From assembly GCA_043748015.1 (NCBI GenBank), contig JAYTOA010000034.1:1-30024 (forward strand): a stretch of 30,024 nt of DNA. The letters run 5' to 3'. Below, one piece after another: positions 8,442 to 16,794 of the stretch. Position 1 is the first letter of the stretch, and every line of letters begins with the position of its first letter. The position numbers were made by a program, and so were the translations under genes. Under the pieces are notes generated by a model. It made no database searches, had not been told where the DNA came from, and saw only the letters and a list, made by a program, of their open reading frames with translations. Origin of the DNA: JAIBBG01 sp043748015. Lineage in GTDB: Bacteria > Bacteroidota > Bacteroidia > Flavobacteriales_D > Sanyastnellaceae.

Positions 8442-9520
8442 GCTTGTTGGGGTATTTTAATTTTTGTAGTGAAAACTGTTTCGTGTTGTGAAATCTCGAG
8501 TAGATCATTTCTTGCGTAAAGAAGATAAAGTCTACGTTGCACAGAACTCAAACCGAAACCCGTTCCTGATGTGGGCCTGGCAGTTTGTGGATCGAAGGGA
8601 TTGGAAATTTCGATTATCAGTTGACCAGAGGCTACGACGGATTTTATTTGAATAACAACTGCTTCAGTTGTGTCGTAAAGTCCGAATTTCACAGCGTTTT
8701 CTACTAATGGTTGAAGCAAAAGTGATGGCAACATTTTGTCCAGTGAATCTGAGTCAAGTGTAATATCAGTATTCAGCCGATGACCAAATCGAACTTTTTC
8801 AATATCGAGATATATAGAAAGATGTTTGATCTCATCTTCCAATGTGACGAGTTGTTGATCATCTTTTCTGAGTGTACCTCTTAAAAAATCTGAAAGTTGT
8901 TGAATCATTTTACGCGCTTCTTCCGGCCTTGAACCGGCTAGTGCACTGATTGAATTGAGACTATTAAAAAGAAAGTGTGGTTGAAGTTGTTGTCGCAGTT
9001 TGGCAAGTTCTGCTTCACGCATCAACGTGGCTGCTTCTTCCTGGCGCTGCTTCGTTGAGCCGTCTTCCTTCATCTTTTTTTGAATCCAGAAATATGCCGT
9101 CATCAGTATAACCATGAGGAAATAAAACATTCCTCGTAGAGGCATAAACTTCATCGAATTTTCTGTGTACAAAGTATCGTTGGCGTGGAGGTGTGAGAAG
9201 AAAAAAATCAATACTCTGCCGGTAATCATACTCAGAATGATGATATAGCCTGCCATCAGGCCGTAGTTCTTGCTAACAGGACTATAGAACTTAAAGGTGT
9301 TGGCGATGATAATTCCTGCAACTGCAAGAACAAGAGTCGTGATGATTGATTCAAGCCAAGCCATTGACCAATCAATTCCAACTCGATGATAAACCAAGGT
9401 TTGGATGATGCACCAGATTACCAACCAAGATGTAGCAATCAAAAATTTCTGGCGGTATGAGTTGGATTTTTTCTGCAAACTTTTGTTGAATGAATGAACT
9501 TCAGAATGGGTTGAATTCAA
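8438..9520 (-). CDS. LytS-type membrane sensor histidine kinase
   Basis: About 360 residues with four predicted membrane helices (near 27-47, 55-76, 87-109, 127-146), a short coiled linker rich in Glu/Arg, then a His_kinase domain whose phosphoacceptor lies in LRQQLQPHFLFNSLNS (His182 from this start). The ATP-binding part shows LLQPLVENAVKFG and GTGFGLSSVQRRL. The frame is open to an ATG at 9583, which would overlap the LiaF-like gene by 41 bp. I prefer the TTG at 9520, because GGAGG (9528-9532 on this strand) lies 7 bases before it, an unusually good ribosome site here, and the overlap disappears. It forms a LiaF-like/kinase/LytTR set with its neighbours. Confidence 0.9.
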   Translation of the reverse strand: MNSTHSEVHSFNKSLQKKSNSYRQKFLIATSWLVIWCIIQTLVYHRVGIDWSMAWLESIITTLVLAVAGIIIANTFKFYSPVSKNYGLMAGYIIILSMITGRVLIFFFSHLHANDTLYTENSMKFMPLRGMFYFLMVILMTAYFWIQKKMKEDGSTKQRQEEAATLMREAELAKLRQQLQPHFLFNSLNSISALAGSRPEEARKMIQQLSDFLRGTLRKDDQQLVTLEDEIKHLSIYLDIEKVRFGHRLNTDITLDSDSLDKMLPSLLLQPLVENAVKFGLYDTTEAVVIQIKSVVASGQLIIEISNPFDPQTARPTSGTGFGLSSVQRRLYLLYARNDLLEISQHETVFTTKIKIPQQA

Positions 9521-9527
9521 ATAGAAG

Positions 9528-9532
9528 CCTCC
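9528..9532 (-). promoter_or_regulatory. Strong Shine-Dalgarno (GGAGG) for the kinase TTG start
   Basis: On the minus strand GGAGG is followed by 7 bases and then TTG at 9520. Most genes in this window have no clear Shine-Dalgarno, so this one helps to choose the kinase start. It lies inside the frame that would be coding if the ATG at 9583 were used. Confidence 0.5.
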
Positions 9533-9542
9533 ATTTTTATTA

Positions 9543-10319
9543 TCAGGAATAGGATTGTATTTCGATACCACCGAAAACCGCATTGCCGCGAAGGATCAGT
9601 GTTTTATTCGGGTCTACCGTAATTTCTTTTGTGATCGGCCTCTTGTCTTCTACGCTACCCATCACTGCAGCAACTTCGGATTTAATGGTCCAGTTAGAAG
9701 GAATTATCAATCGCGTGCCTCCAAAAACACTGTTCACTTCAAGTTCAACCGCACCGGTAAAATCGGCTTGCATAAAATTGACTTCTGCACCACCAAATAC
9801 AGCGTTGATTTCTCCTCCTCGAAAATTTTTTGTGATAATGTTTTTTCTGATTCCACCGAATACTGCATTGAAGTCTATTTCATCGTCATCAAAACCGACT
9901 TTGCCGGGCGCATCAGGGTGACTTCTGTATTTATGCCATTTCATTTTGCCGCTGCACGATTCTCTGCGAGGCTTGAAGATCATGAAAAGACCAAGTATGA
10001 TGATAGCAATGGGCCAAAGAAAATTATTGATGTGTAGCCATGGTGCATAGTCTTTGAGCAGAAATGTTGTGCCGATAAGTATCATGATGAGCCAACCGAA
10101 ATTTCTGAATGAATGTTTCAGTCCAATGAATACTCCAATAGCAATCAACAGCATTTGCCATGTGAATAGCCAGTTGGGAAGCCAGTATCCCAATTCACGC
10201 AGTAGATAAAGTGCTCCTACAATGACAACGAATACTCCGCCATAAAGTCGACCTCTCCTTTGTTCGCTTTCACTCTTTTGCCAAGGTTTGTCAGTTTGTT
10301 TTTCATCCGTTCTATACAT
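9543..10319 (-). CDS. LiaF-like membrane protein (DUF5668 + LiaF-type C-terminal domain)
   Basis: About 258 residues from the ATG at 10319 (MYRTDEKQTDKPWQKSES); an ATG at 10373 would add 18 residues. After a polar N-terminus come four hydrophobic segments within GVFVVIVGALYLLRELG to NFLWPIAIIILGLFMIF, matching the LiaF-type transmembrane module. The soluble part is a beta-solenoid with repeated NAVFGG / NSVFGG / AAVMGS / NAVFGG turns, the pattern of the cell-wall-active antibiotic response (LiaF C-terminal/DUF2154) domain. In Firmicutes, LiaF restrains a histidine kinase until envelope stress. Here it stands 22 bp before a LytS kinase and LytTR regulator, so a similar restraining role is a reasonable inference. 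Because the kinase is LytS-type rather than LiaS-type, the mechanism may differ. Confidence 0.85.
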   Translation of the reverse strand: MYRTDEKQTDKPWQKSESEQRRGRLYGGVFVVIVGALYLLRELGYWLPNWLFTWQMLLIAIGVFIGLKHSFRNFGWLIMILIGTTFLLKDYAPWLHINNFLWPIAIIILGLFMIFKPRRESCSGKMKWHKYRSHPDAPGKVGFDDDEIDFNAVFGGIRKNIITKNFRGGEINAVFGGAEVNFMQADFTGAVELEVNSVFGGTRLIIPSNWTIKSEVAAVMGSVEDKRPITKEITVDPNKTLILRGNAVFGGIEIQSYS

Positions 10320-10333
10320 GTGTAATCGTTTTT

Positions 10334-10351
10334 GATATTCAAACAAATATC
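10334..10351. promoter_or_regulatory. Perfect palindrome before the LiaF-like gene (possible operator)
   Basis: GATATT-CAAACA-AATATC is a perfect 6-bp inverted repeat with a 6-base spacer, ending 14 bases before the ATG at 10319. Its position suggests an operator or a small leader hairpin for the LiaF/kinase/regulator operon. LytTR proteins usually prefer direct repeats, so the binding protein is unknown. Confidence 0.3.
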
Positions 10352-10439
10352 CCGATAACTTTTGAATCGACATTCATGCTTCAAGGCCAGGAGGCGCGTT
10401 AAATAGGTGAATGAAGAAATGGAGTCGGTGAACCGAAAA

Positions 10440-11849
10440 TTAATTTGCAACAAGGCCAATTTTTTTCCCTTCCTGAAGCATGAATTCAATCGCCTCGTCG
10501 AATTCGTTATGAATGACTCCATCTAGTATAGCGTCTTTGATGGCGTTCTTGATGATGCCAACTTCACGGCCTGGTTTCAATCCGAATGTCTTCATGATCA
10601 ACTCACCACTTACGGGTGGCTGGAAATTGCGAATCCTGTCCTTCTCTTCAAGTTCAATCAATTTGATCTTGACCAATTCATAATTGGCGAGATATCTCTT
10701 CACTTTGGTCTCGTTCTTTGAAGTGATATCCGCCTTGCACAGAATCATCAAGTCGTCAATGTCATCTCCGGCTTCGAATAGTAGTCTTCGAATGGCACTA
10801 TCTGAAATTTCTTCCTTCGTCAATGCGATAGGTCGCAAATGCAATTGCACAAGTTTCTGTACATAGCGCATTTGATTGTCGAGCGGTAACTTCAGCCGGG
10901 AGAATATTTTTGGGACCATTCTCGCACCAAGATCTTCATGTCCATGAAATGTCCAACCATTGCCCTCTTCAAATCTCTTTGTCGGAGGTTTCGCTATGTC
11001 GTGCATTACAGCTGACCAGCGAAGCCAAAGATTGTCGCTCCATTTGCAAACATTGTCTAGCACTTGAAGTGTATGATAAAAATTGTCTTTGTGTGCAAAA
11101 CCATTTCTCTTTTCTACTCCATAAAGTTTAACCATTTCAGGAAAAAATTGATGGAGCAATCCTGTATCGAAAAGAATTTTGAATCCATCTGACGGTTGTT
11201 TGCAAAGCAAAATTTTATTAAGCTCAGTTGAAATTCTTTCCATGCTGACGATCTTCAATCGATTCGCATTTTCTGAAATGGCCTTCAAAGAACTTCCATC
11301 TATTACAAATCCAAGTTGATTGGAAAATCTCACAGCGCGCATCATACGCAATGGATCATCGCTGAAGGTGATGTGCGGATCGAGTGGAGTTCTCAATATT
11401 TTTTTCTCAATATCTTGAATACCATCAAATGGATCAATGACGTTTCCGAAAGTATTTGATTGTAGGGAAATGGCGAGCGCATTGATAGTAAAGTCGCGCC
11501 TGTTCTGGTCATCAAGCAAAGTTCCTGGTGCTACTTCAGGGTTTCTTGAGTGTGCACTGTAAGATTCTTTTCTTGCACCCACAAACTCAAGGTCGAGATT
11601 TTTGTATCTGAAATGAGCGGTGCCGTATGTTTTGAAAATATCGACTTTCTTAATCTTGAGTGCGCGTGCACAAGCTTGCGCCAATTCGATGCCTTGACCA
11701 TTCGTAACAAAATCTATGTCTTGATTGGCTCTTCCCAGAATGATGTCACGCACAAAGCCACCTATCACGTACGCTTCAACGCCGAGTTTTTCAGCTTCCA
11801 GACCAATGGTCTTATAGAGCGGTTCGCTGATATGTGATGCGAGATTCAT
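10440..11849 (-). CDS. cca: CCA tRNA nucleotidyltransferase with HD domain
   Basis: A 469-residue class II tRNA nucleotidyltransferase/poly(A) polymerase family protein. The nucleotidyltransferase head has VIGGFVRDIILG (28-39) and the metal-binding D44/D46 in NQDIDFV, then RRDFTINALAI (117-127) and DPLRMMRAVRFSNQLGF (165-181). A C-terminal HD domain is present (HDIAKPPTKRF, H283/D284), as in bacterial CCA-adding enzymes with phosphohydrolase activity. It adds or repairs the 3' CCA end of tRNAs. The length and complete motifs support a full CCA enzyme rather than an A-adding-only form, but sequence alone cannot exclude the latter. It starts at the ATG at 11849, 107 bp after the MmcQ/YjbR gene. 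Confidence 0.95.
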   Translation of the reverse strand: MNLASHISEPLYKTIGLEAEKLGVEAYVIGGFVRDIILGRANQDIDFVTNGQGIELAQACARALKIKKVDIFKTYGTAHFRYKNLDLEFVGARKESYSAHSRNPEVAPGTLLDDQNRRDFTINALAISLQSNTFGNVIDPFDGIQDIEKKILRTPLDPHITFSDDPLRMMRAVRFSNQLGFVIDGSSLKAISENANRLKIVSMERISTELNKILLCKQPSDGFKILFDTGLLHQFFPEMVKLYGVEKRNGFAHKDNFYHTLQVLDNVCKWSDNLWLRWSAVMHDIAKPPTKRFEEGNGWTFHGHEDLGARMVPKIFSRLKLPLDNQMRYVQKLVQLHLRPIALTKEEISDSAIRRLLFEAGDDIDDLMILCKADITSKNETKVKRYLANYELVKIKLIELEEKDRIRNFQPPVSGELIMKTFGLKPGREVGIIKNAIKDAILDGVIHNEFDEAIEFMLQEGKKIGLVAN

Positions 11850-11956
11850 TTGAAATTGAATAATCAGCAGCTAAATCGCCATGAATTATCGGCCGCAAAA
11901 AAAAGCCATAAAAGGCAACATCACACCAATCGATGGAATGATGGACCATTAAACTG

Positions 11957-12280
11957 CTATTTCTTCTTGGATTTTGAAAGGAGATTGTATGCAGCATGAA
12001 GCGCGTCTTTCGCCATCTCAGGCTTTGCTACACTAAGTTCAATGTGTGTGGCACCTTGCAGGCCCCATTTGTTCGGTACAGGATAAATGGCGTTCTTGTC
12101 ATGCAATGAAAACAAAGATTGGTCTTCAATTGACAGCTTCACCATTGCCCTCGATTTTTTTTCATCGAGTGAGGAGAAAATTTTATTCTTGAATCGGAAA
12201 GATTCAATTTCAAAATGTGGCAATGCTTCAACTCCCTCCAACTCCATTGCCCAATTCCTGAATGTTGCACACGATGTCAT
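11957..12280 (-). CDS. MmcQ/YjbR family protein
   Basis: A 107-residue small protein matching the MmcQ/YjbR (CyaY-like fold) pattern: FRNWAMELEGVEALPHFE at the N-terminus, then FRFKNKIFSSLDEKKSRAM, VKLSIEDQSLFS, and a C-terminal NKWGLQGATHIEL followed by DALHAAYNLL. I chose the ATG at 12280; a TTG at 12301, immediately after the preceding stop codon, would add seven residues. Members are often annotated as DNA-binding on structural grounds, but their function is not established. The gene follows the VOC gene by 21 bp and is probably cotranscribed with it. Confidence 0.85.
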   Translation of the reverse strand: MTSCATFRNWAMELEGVEALPHFEIESFRFKNKIFSSLDEKKSRAMVKLSIEDQSLFSLHDKNAIYPVPNKWGLQGATHIELSVAKPEMAKDALHAAYNLLSKSKKK

Positions 12281-12301
12281 GAGAATAGGGTTGAATTTCA
12301 A

Positions 12302-12709
12302 TTAACGGCTGTGTGTCTCCAGCGGTTCATTGGCAAGGGACTCACCGATACGCAGAACATAGCCATTGCAATCGATAAGGGAAAACTCGCGTACATGCCA
12401 AGGCTCATTGCGCAACTCTTTTATTATCTGAATATTCTGTGAAATTATTTGTTTGTAGATGCCATCAACATTCGAAACGAAGAAACAAATTTCAAGACGA
12501 TGCTCGGGAGTATTGATGACACTTACAAATCTTTCATTCTGCACAAAAAGTAAATTGAGAGCATCCCTGCTGATACCCGCATCTGTTGGCGGGTTGCCCC
12601 AATACCATTCGTTGCCGAAGCCAAGTTTCTCTTTATAAAATGAAATCGTCTCGTCGAGGTTACGAACGGGCAAAAAGGGAATGCAGTGGGAATAGTTTGC
12701 GCTGGCCAT
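12302..12709 (-). CDS. VOC (glyoxalase/bleomycin-resistance-like) family protein
   Basis: A 135-residue protein with the two beta-alpha-beta-beta-beta modules of the vicinal oxygen chelate fold: HCIPFLPVRNLDETISFYKE with LGFGNEWYWGNPP in the first half, HRLEICFFVSNVDGIYKQI opening the second, and REFSLIDCNGYVLRIGE at the end. That last segment is the usual final strand with the metal-ligand Glu. This resembles the bleomycin-resistance/glyoxalase group of antibiotic-binding or housekeeping proteins, but the substrate cannot be told. It is 7 bp downstream of the CotH gene and 21 bp upstream of the MmcQ/YjbR gene. Confidence 0.88.
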   Translation of the reverse strand: MASANYSHCIPFLPVRNLDETISFYKEKLGFGNEWYWGNPPTDAGISRDALNLLFVQNERFVSVINTPEHRLEICFFVSNVDGIYKQIISQNIQIIKELRNEPWHVREFSLIDCNGYVLRIGESLANEPLETHSR

Positions 12710-12716
12710 AAATGCA

Positions 12717-14960
12717 CTAATGCTGAATTATTTGTCTGACAATGTTTTGATCTAGTTGCAAAAAATAGATCCCATTTTTGATCTGCGCAGTATTCAGACG
12801 GTTAAGGTTTTTTTCGTTGAGTACAATGCGACCAGTGGCATCCATCAATATCACAGAGTCAACTTTACGACTAAAATAAATCATTTCATTACCCGGATTG
12901 GGATATGCATAAACAATAGACTGTGTATTTTTTTCTACAGTGGTAACATTGTTCGAAAAGCCTGGTGTTGGGAGCATCGTGAAATGCGAAATATCTCCAC
13001 CGTCAACATCTAGCGCTAGTGATTGATCTGATGTTGTAGGCAGATTACGCATGATGTCCGTTGTTCGTGGTTGTCCATCTTCAATGCTCGTTAGGATAAT
13101 TACCTCGTCGGTTGAAATCTTAAAATTTGCATGCAATGTTCCTTGTTCAGGGTCGTCATCGAGCCAAATGAGAAGAAATCCTTGAGGAGGAATTATCACA
13201 TTCGGCAAGGGGAATTTATTCCAGTTTGTTGAATCGTCAGATAGAAATTTATTGTGCAAACTGATGCCAGAATTCGTTCCATTGTACAATTCAACCCAAT
13301 CGTCAAACTCTCCAGCCTCGTCTGCAATCGTGTTGCTATTCAACGACATTACTTCATTGATATGGAGTCCGGGTGTTGAATTGGTGAGCCATAAAAACGA
13401 GGGCGAACATGGCGTTAACGCACCATCAGAAAGAATCGTTTGATAGTAAAATTTATCACTCGCTGCAGGCCATTCGGGATGCAGATAGCTGTAAATACCG
13501 TCGTTGGCCACTTGTAAAATTCCTGCGTTATCCGTGAATGGAACAGTTGTAAAATCCGTTCCGTTGAGTGAATATTTCAGTTGACATTGGGCAGCTTGAG
13601 GTCCTTCAATTCTTCCTTCTATCAGAATTTGTTGAGGCAGTCTTATGTGTGTGATCCAATGAGAAAAGGAAGTTTGCGTTGTGAAATTTTCGAGTTGTGA
13701 CAGCGCCGTATTTCTGCGGGTACTCACATAAGGTGCAATGCCATAATTCACTTGTCCACCCCAGGTATCATCAATAGCATTTAGAAAATCATCAACGCTG
13801 AATTCAAAATCGAGTGGGCGATAAGTGTCTTCAATGGCTGCTTCTGCAATAAGATTTTGCCAGTCGAGGGCAATTGAACCTAAATTTTCTTCATTGAAAT
13901 ATTCATTGCAAATCGTTTGAATGTGGTAGCTAAACCGATTGCGAAACGCAGGAATTTGCATGAGTCGTTTGAATAATGGTCGTGATTCATTTGCGCTTGC
14001 CCAATTATAAATATTTCGATTACCCCAATCAACGCCAACCCAATCAATGCCGAAAGTGTTATCCATGTCATACGGCATATAGTTGAATTGACCCGTTAAC
14101 TGGTTGTGATACAAATAGAAGTTGTTCTTATTGTAGATATAACCATCCCAATTTCCCATGAGGATATCGATAGCAGCAGTTTTCAGATACGCTTCCACAT
14201 TGAATACACGCGGAAGTTCACATGGCAATTGACCAAGACTCGTATTGACAAGCACATCAATAAAGTGTGCCAGATCCGAGTAGTCATTCGCCCAGTTATT
14301 GGTTTTCAATTCGTAAGGTTGTGTTCCCCAACTTGTAGTAAATTGATATGATGTTGGATTTGAATTGATGAAATTAAGATCGGCGGGATATGTACACTTA
14401 TATAAGTTGCCATCGCCTTCTTGGTCGAAGTGAAGTTTTGCAAACTTTTTATCAATCTGTTCCGTGTTTACATAAAGGCCGCGATATTCTTCGTTGATGT
14501 AAAGCCGTGTGTAAGAAGTGCGCTCAGATGGAATTCCAAAATGACGAAACATGTCATGACACATTTTGTTTCTCAGCATCGATGGATCGTTCTGCTGAGC
14601 AATCAGATTCATCTTGTTCTGATTCTGCCATTCAAGGTTAGTATCAAAGGCATCGAAGGCAATTTTGAATGATTTCTTAGCAGCTATTAAACTTGTATTG
14701 CCTTTTAATCTCAGTCCGACATTTTGTAAAGTGTCGTTCAATGTGCTGCTCATGAAAATAAAGGTAGCGGGATAGTCGTGTATGTTATCAAGCTCATCAA
14801 TCATCAATTGCAAGCTGTCAACATCGATGATAATCTTGACAGTGGTTACTTCATTCTGTGGAAATGCAACACCATAGTCAGGAATGACTTGAGCCTCCAG
14901 CGCAGTGTTGATGAGGTGACAATGGAAAAGGCCAACGTAAAAAATAAAGCGTAGAAACAT
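12717..14960 (-). CDS. CotH-family protein with lamin-tail domain and T9SS sorting domain
   Basis: About 747 residues. I start at the ATG at 14960; a TTG one codon earlier is unnecessary. A signal peptide (MFLRFIFYVGLFHCHLINTALEA) is followed by a CotH kinase-like domain (about 40-420): LRLKGNTS (83-90), MLRNKMCHDMFRHFGIPSER, LYINEEYRGLYVNTEQID, NWDGYIYNKNNFYLY and YMPYDMDNTFGIDW with D298/D300. Next is a lamin-tail domain (about 530-640: LHINEVMSLNSNTIADEAG, DDWVELYNGT). The last ~75 residues form a type A T9SS sorting domain (AYPNPGNEM, ILMDATGRIV, IKNGIYFLQL). CotH proteins are atypical surface kinases known from spore coats and fungal invasins. This one should be exported by T9SS, which agrees with the plug protein at 3235. 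Its substrate is unknown. Confidence 0.92.
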   Translation of the reverse strand: MFLRFIFYVGLFHCHLINTALEAQVIPDYGVAFPQNEVTTVKIIIDVDSLQLMIDELDNIHDYPATFIFMSSTLNDTLQNVGLRLKGNTSLIAAKKSFKIAFDAFDTNLEWQNQNKMNLIAQQNDPSMLRNKMCHDMFRHFGIPSERTSYTRLYINEEYRGLYVNTEQIDKKFAKLHFDQEGDGNLYKCTYPADLNFINSNPTSYQFTTSWGTQPYELKTNNWANDYSDLAHFIDVLVNTSLGQLPCELPRVFNVEAYLKTAAIDILMGNWDGYIYNKNNFYLYHNQLTGQFNYMPYDMDNTFGIDWVGVDWGNRNIYNWASANESRPLFKRLMQIPAFRNRFSYHIQTICNEYFNEENLGSIALDWQNLIAEAAIEDTYRPLDFEFSVDDFLNAIDDTWGGQVNYGIAPYVSTRRNTALSQLENFTTQTSFSHWITHIRLPQQILIEGRIEGPQAAQCQLKYSLNGTDFTTVPFTDNAGILQVANDGIYSYLHPEWPAASDKFYYQTILSDGALTPCSPSFLWLTNSTPGLHINEVMSLNSNTIADEAGEFDDWVELYNGTNSGISLHNKFLSDDSTNWNKFPLPNVIIPPQGFLLIWLDDDPEQGTLHANFKISTDEVIILTSIEDGQPRTTDIMRNLPTTSDQSLALDVDGGDISHFTMLPTPGFSNNVTTVEKNTQSIVYAYPNPGNEMIYFSRKVDSVILMDATGRIVLNEKNLNRLNTAQIKNGIYFLQLDQNIVRQIIQH

Positions 14961-15029
14961 CAAATCTTTGTGAATGAATTACTTTCAAAGGTAGGAATTT
15001 GAAAACGGATGATTTTTATACATTGAGAC

Positions 15030-15761
15030 TTACTTCTTCTTTGCTTTGTATTGATAGAGCTGTGCGGGCTTATGCAACACGCCTTGTTGCTTTTCATCGA
15101 GCGCCTTCAAGTCTTCCATCTTCAACATATTCTTTCTGAAATTACGTTTGTCGAGTTTCTTATCGAGAATGATTTCATGAAGATGTTGTAGTTGAGAAAG
15201 CGTGAATTTTTCAGGTAACAATTCGAAACCAATATTGTCAGCGATTAACTCGTGTCGAAAGACTTCCATGGCTCTTTCGACAATCAAATTGTGATCGAAC
15301 GCAAGTTCAGGAATGGAATAAACATCTACCCATTTCGCTTTACCTGCAAAGCTTGATGCTTTGGGTTGATAATCATCCATATTCACGAGAGAGTAATATC
15401 CTACGGTCACAACACGCCTCTCCGGATTCGCACGAAACATTTTGAGCCATTCCTGATCTTTCACATTCTTCACGCGCATTGGATCACCAAATGCATAAAA
15501 CTGTTTAAGATAAATTCCTTTGAGGCTCGTCAGCTCTCGCAATACGCGTTTTGCCGCTTGATCAAGATTTTCGTTTTCCTTGAGAAGATCTCCAGGTAGT
15601 GCGGTCTGCAAGTGAGAAACTTTTTTGTCCTTGCCGGGTTGGCGTTGTTCTATCAAAAGAATTTTGAGTTTCTTTTCATCAAAGCCAAAGAGAACGCAAT
15701 CAACGGAAATATCTACAGGGGAGGAATCTTTCAATGTGGTCGGATTTGGTATTTTGCACAA
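15030..15761 (-). CDS. Nudix-HTH transcriptional regulator (NrtR/AraR-like)
   Basis: A 243-residue protein: an N-terminal Nudix fold (SVDCVLFGFDEKKLKILLIE, then LPGDLLKENENLDQAAKRVL) and a C-terminal winged helix (EKFTLSQLQHLHEIILDKK, LDKRNFRKNMLKM), the architecture of NrtR-type regulators. The catalytic Nudix box (G-x5-E-x7-R-E-U-x-E-E-x-G-U) is broken: the helix is longer, and after R-E-L come T-S-L-K-G instead of the two glutamates. Ligand sensing rather than hydrolysis is therefore likely. Relatives repress NAD or sugar (arabinose, xylose) genes by binding palindromes. No ATG precedes the Nudix fold; the TTG at 15761 is the most upstream usable start. It is divergent from the esterase gene. 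Palindromes at 18629 and 25942 are possible targets. Confidence 0.88.
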   Translation of the reverse strand: MCKIPNPTTLKDSSPVDISVDCVLFGFDEKKLKILLIEQRQPGKDKKVSHLQTALPGDLLKENENLDQAAKRVLRELTSLKGIYLKQFYAFGDPMRVKNVKDQEWLKMFRANPERRVVTVGYYSLVNMDDYQPKASSFAGKAKWVDVYSIPELAFDHNLIVERAMEVFRHELIADNIGFELLPEKFTLSQLQHLHEIILDKKLDKRNFRKNMLKMEDLKALDEKQQGVLHKPAQLYQYKAKKK

Positions 15762-15778
15762 ATAAAGGGATGAAATGT

Positions 15779-15801
15779 TTGTGATGTTAATTCATTCACA
15801 A
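15779..15801. promoter_or_regulatory. Inverted repeat TTGTGA-N11-TCACAA between divergent genes
   Basis: Perfect 6-bp arms separated by 11 bases lie 18 bp before the start of the Nudix-HTH gene and about 67 bp before the esterase gene. The place suits an autoregulatory site. A related but not identical repeat (TATGTGA-N12-TCACATA) precedes the MBL-rhodanese gene. No protein can be assigned. Confidence 0.3.
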
Positions 15802-15867
15802 GGATTCTTTCTTTTCTACGTCAACGTAATATTGAAGCGAGGTTCAGTTTTTGATTTAAGAAATACC

Positions 15868-16689
15868 ATGAGGAAATTTTTATTTTTCGTTTGCTTGTTC
15901 ATAACGCAAGATGCATTATCCGCTGTTGTTGATACTGTTTCAATTTATTGCGATTGCATGCACAAAACCTCTCAATGTATTGTCATCATTCCTGATGTTT
16001 ACTTCACTGATTCCCTTCAATTGCCAGTGTTGTATTTGCTTCATGGGTATGGCGGAAATCACACTTCGTGGAATATGGTAGCGCCACAACTTGCGCAACG
16101 CGCTGATGAAAATCACATGATTATTGTTTGTCCTGATGGCGGGTCCAGAAGTTGGTATCTCGATAGTCCCATTGATTCAACTTCTAAATATGAAACTTAT
16201 TTTATTGGTGAAGTTGTTCCATTTATTGATGGCAGATATAAAACAAAATCTGAAAAAAGATTCCGGGCGATCACAGGGTTGAGCATGGGGGGACACGGCG
16301 CTTTATATCTCGCAATCCATCATCCAGATGTTTTCGGTGCAGCCGGATCTACCAGTGGTGGTGTTGACATTCGACAATTTACTACTTCGTGGGAATTGAA
16401 GGAGAAAGTTCTTGGAGATACAATTTGCTGTAAACAGAACTGGGAAAAGCACGCCGTCATCAATGTTGTTGATCAATTGAAAAAAAACCAGCTCGCCATC
16501 ATCATTGATTGTGGTATATCCGATTTTTTTCTGGATGTGAATCGCAAGCTGCACGAGAAATTAAGCAGCATGAAAATCCCACATGATTACACCGAACGTC
16601 CCGGTGAACACAATAGCCTCTATTGGAAAAATAGTATCGATTACCAAATTCTTTTTTTTCGAAAATTCTTTGATTCATCAACACCCTAA
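15868..16689 (+). CDS. Secreted esterase D/antigen 85-type alpha/beta hydrolase
   Basis: 273 residues from the ATG at 15868, which gives a signal peptide (MRKFLFFVCLFITQDALSA); the frame is open further upstream, but that part has no family similarity. The fold of the putative esterase family is clear: LPVLYLLHGYGGNHTSW (52-68), MIIVCPDGG, the nucleophile S139 in ITGLSMGGHGALYLA, CGISDFFLDVN with likely catalytic D219, and PGEHNSLYW with H248. It resembles S-formylglutathione hydrolase, feruloyl esterase and antigen 85 proteins. An exported form suggests hydrolysis of esters on carbohydrates or other external substrates. It is divergent from the Nudix-HTH gene and 105 bp upstream of the sugar transporter. 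The substrate is unknown. Confidence 0.88.
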   Translation: MRKFLFFVCLFITQDALSAVVDTVSIYCDCMHKTSQCIVIIPDVYFTDSLQLPVLYLLHGYGGNHTSWNMVAPQLAQRADENHMIIVCPDGGSRSWYLDSPIDSTSKYETYFIGEVVPFIDGRYKTKSEKRFRAITGLSMGGHGALYLAIHHPDVFGAAGSTSGGVDIRQFTTSWELKEKVLGDTICCKQNWEKHAVINVVDQLKKNQLAIIIDCGISDFFLDVNRKLHEKLSSMKIPHDYTERPGEHNSLYWKNSIDYQILFFRKFFDSSTP

Positions 16690-16794
16690 GAGGATAAGTT
16701 GTTGGATTCTTTGTTGATGTTGATTTAGCTGTACTATACATTGCGCGTTACTCGTTACAGACTGTCTGTTGCGTAAAATCTTTATACTCTAATT

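Noticed and set aside
16729..16741. TGTA-N3-TACA repeat upstream of the sugar transporter
   Set aside because: The spacing is two bases shorter than in the pfkA and GH65 sites and the flanks do not match; not enough to call the same operator.
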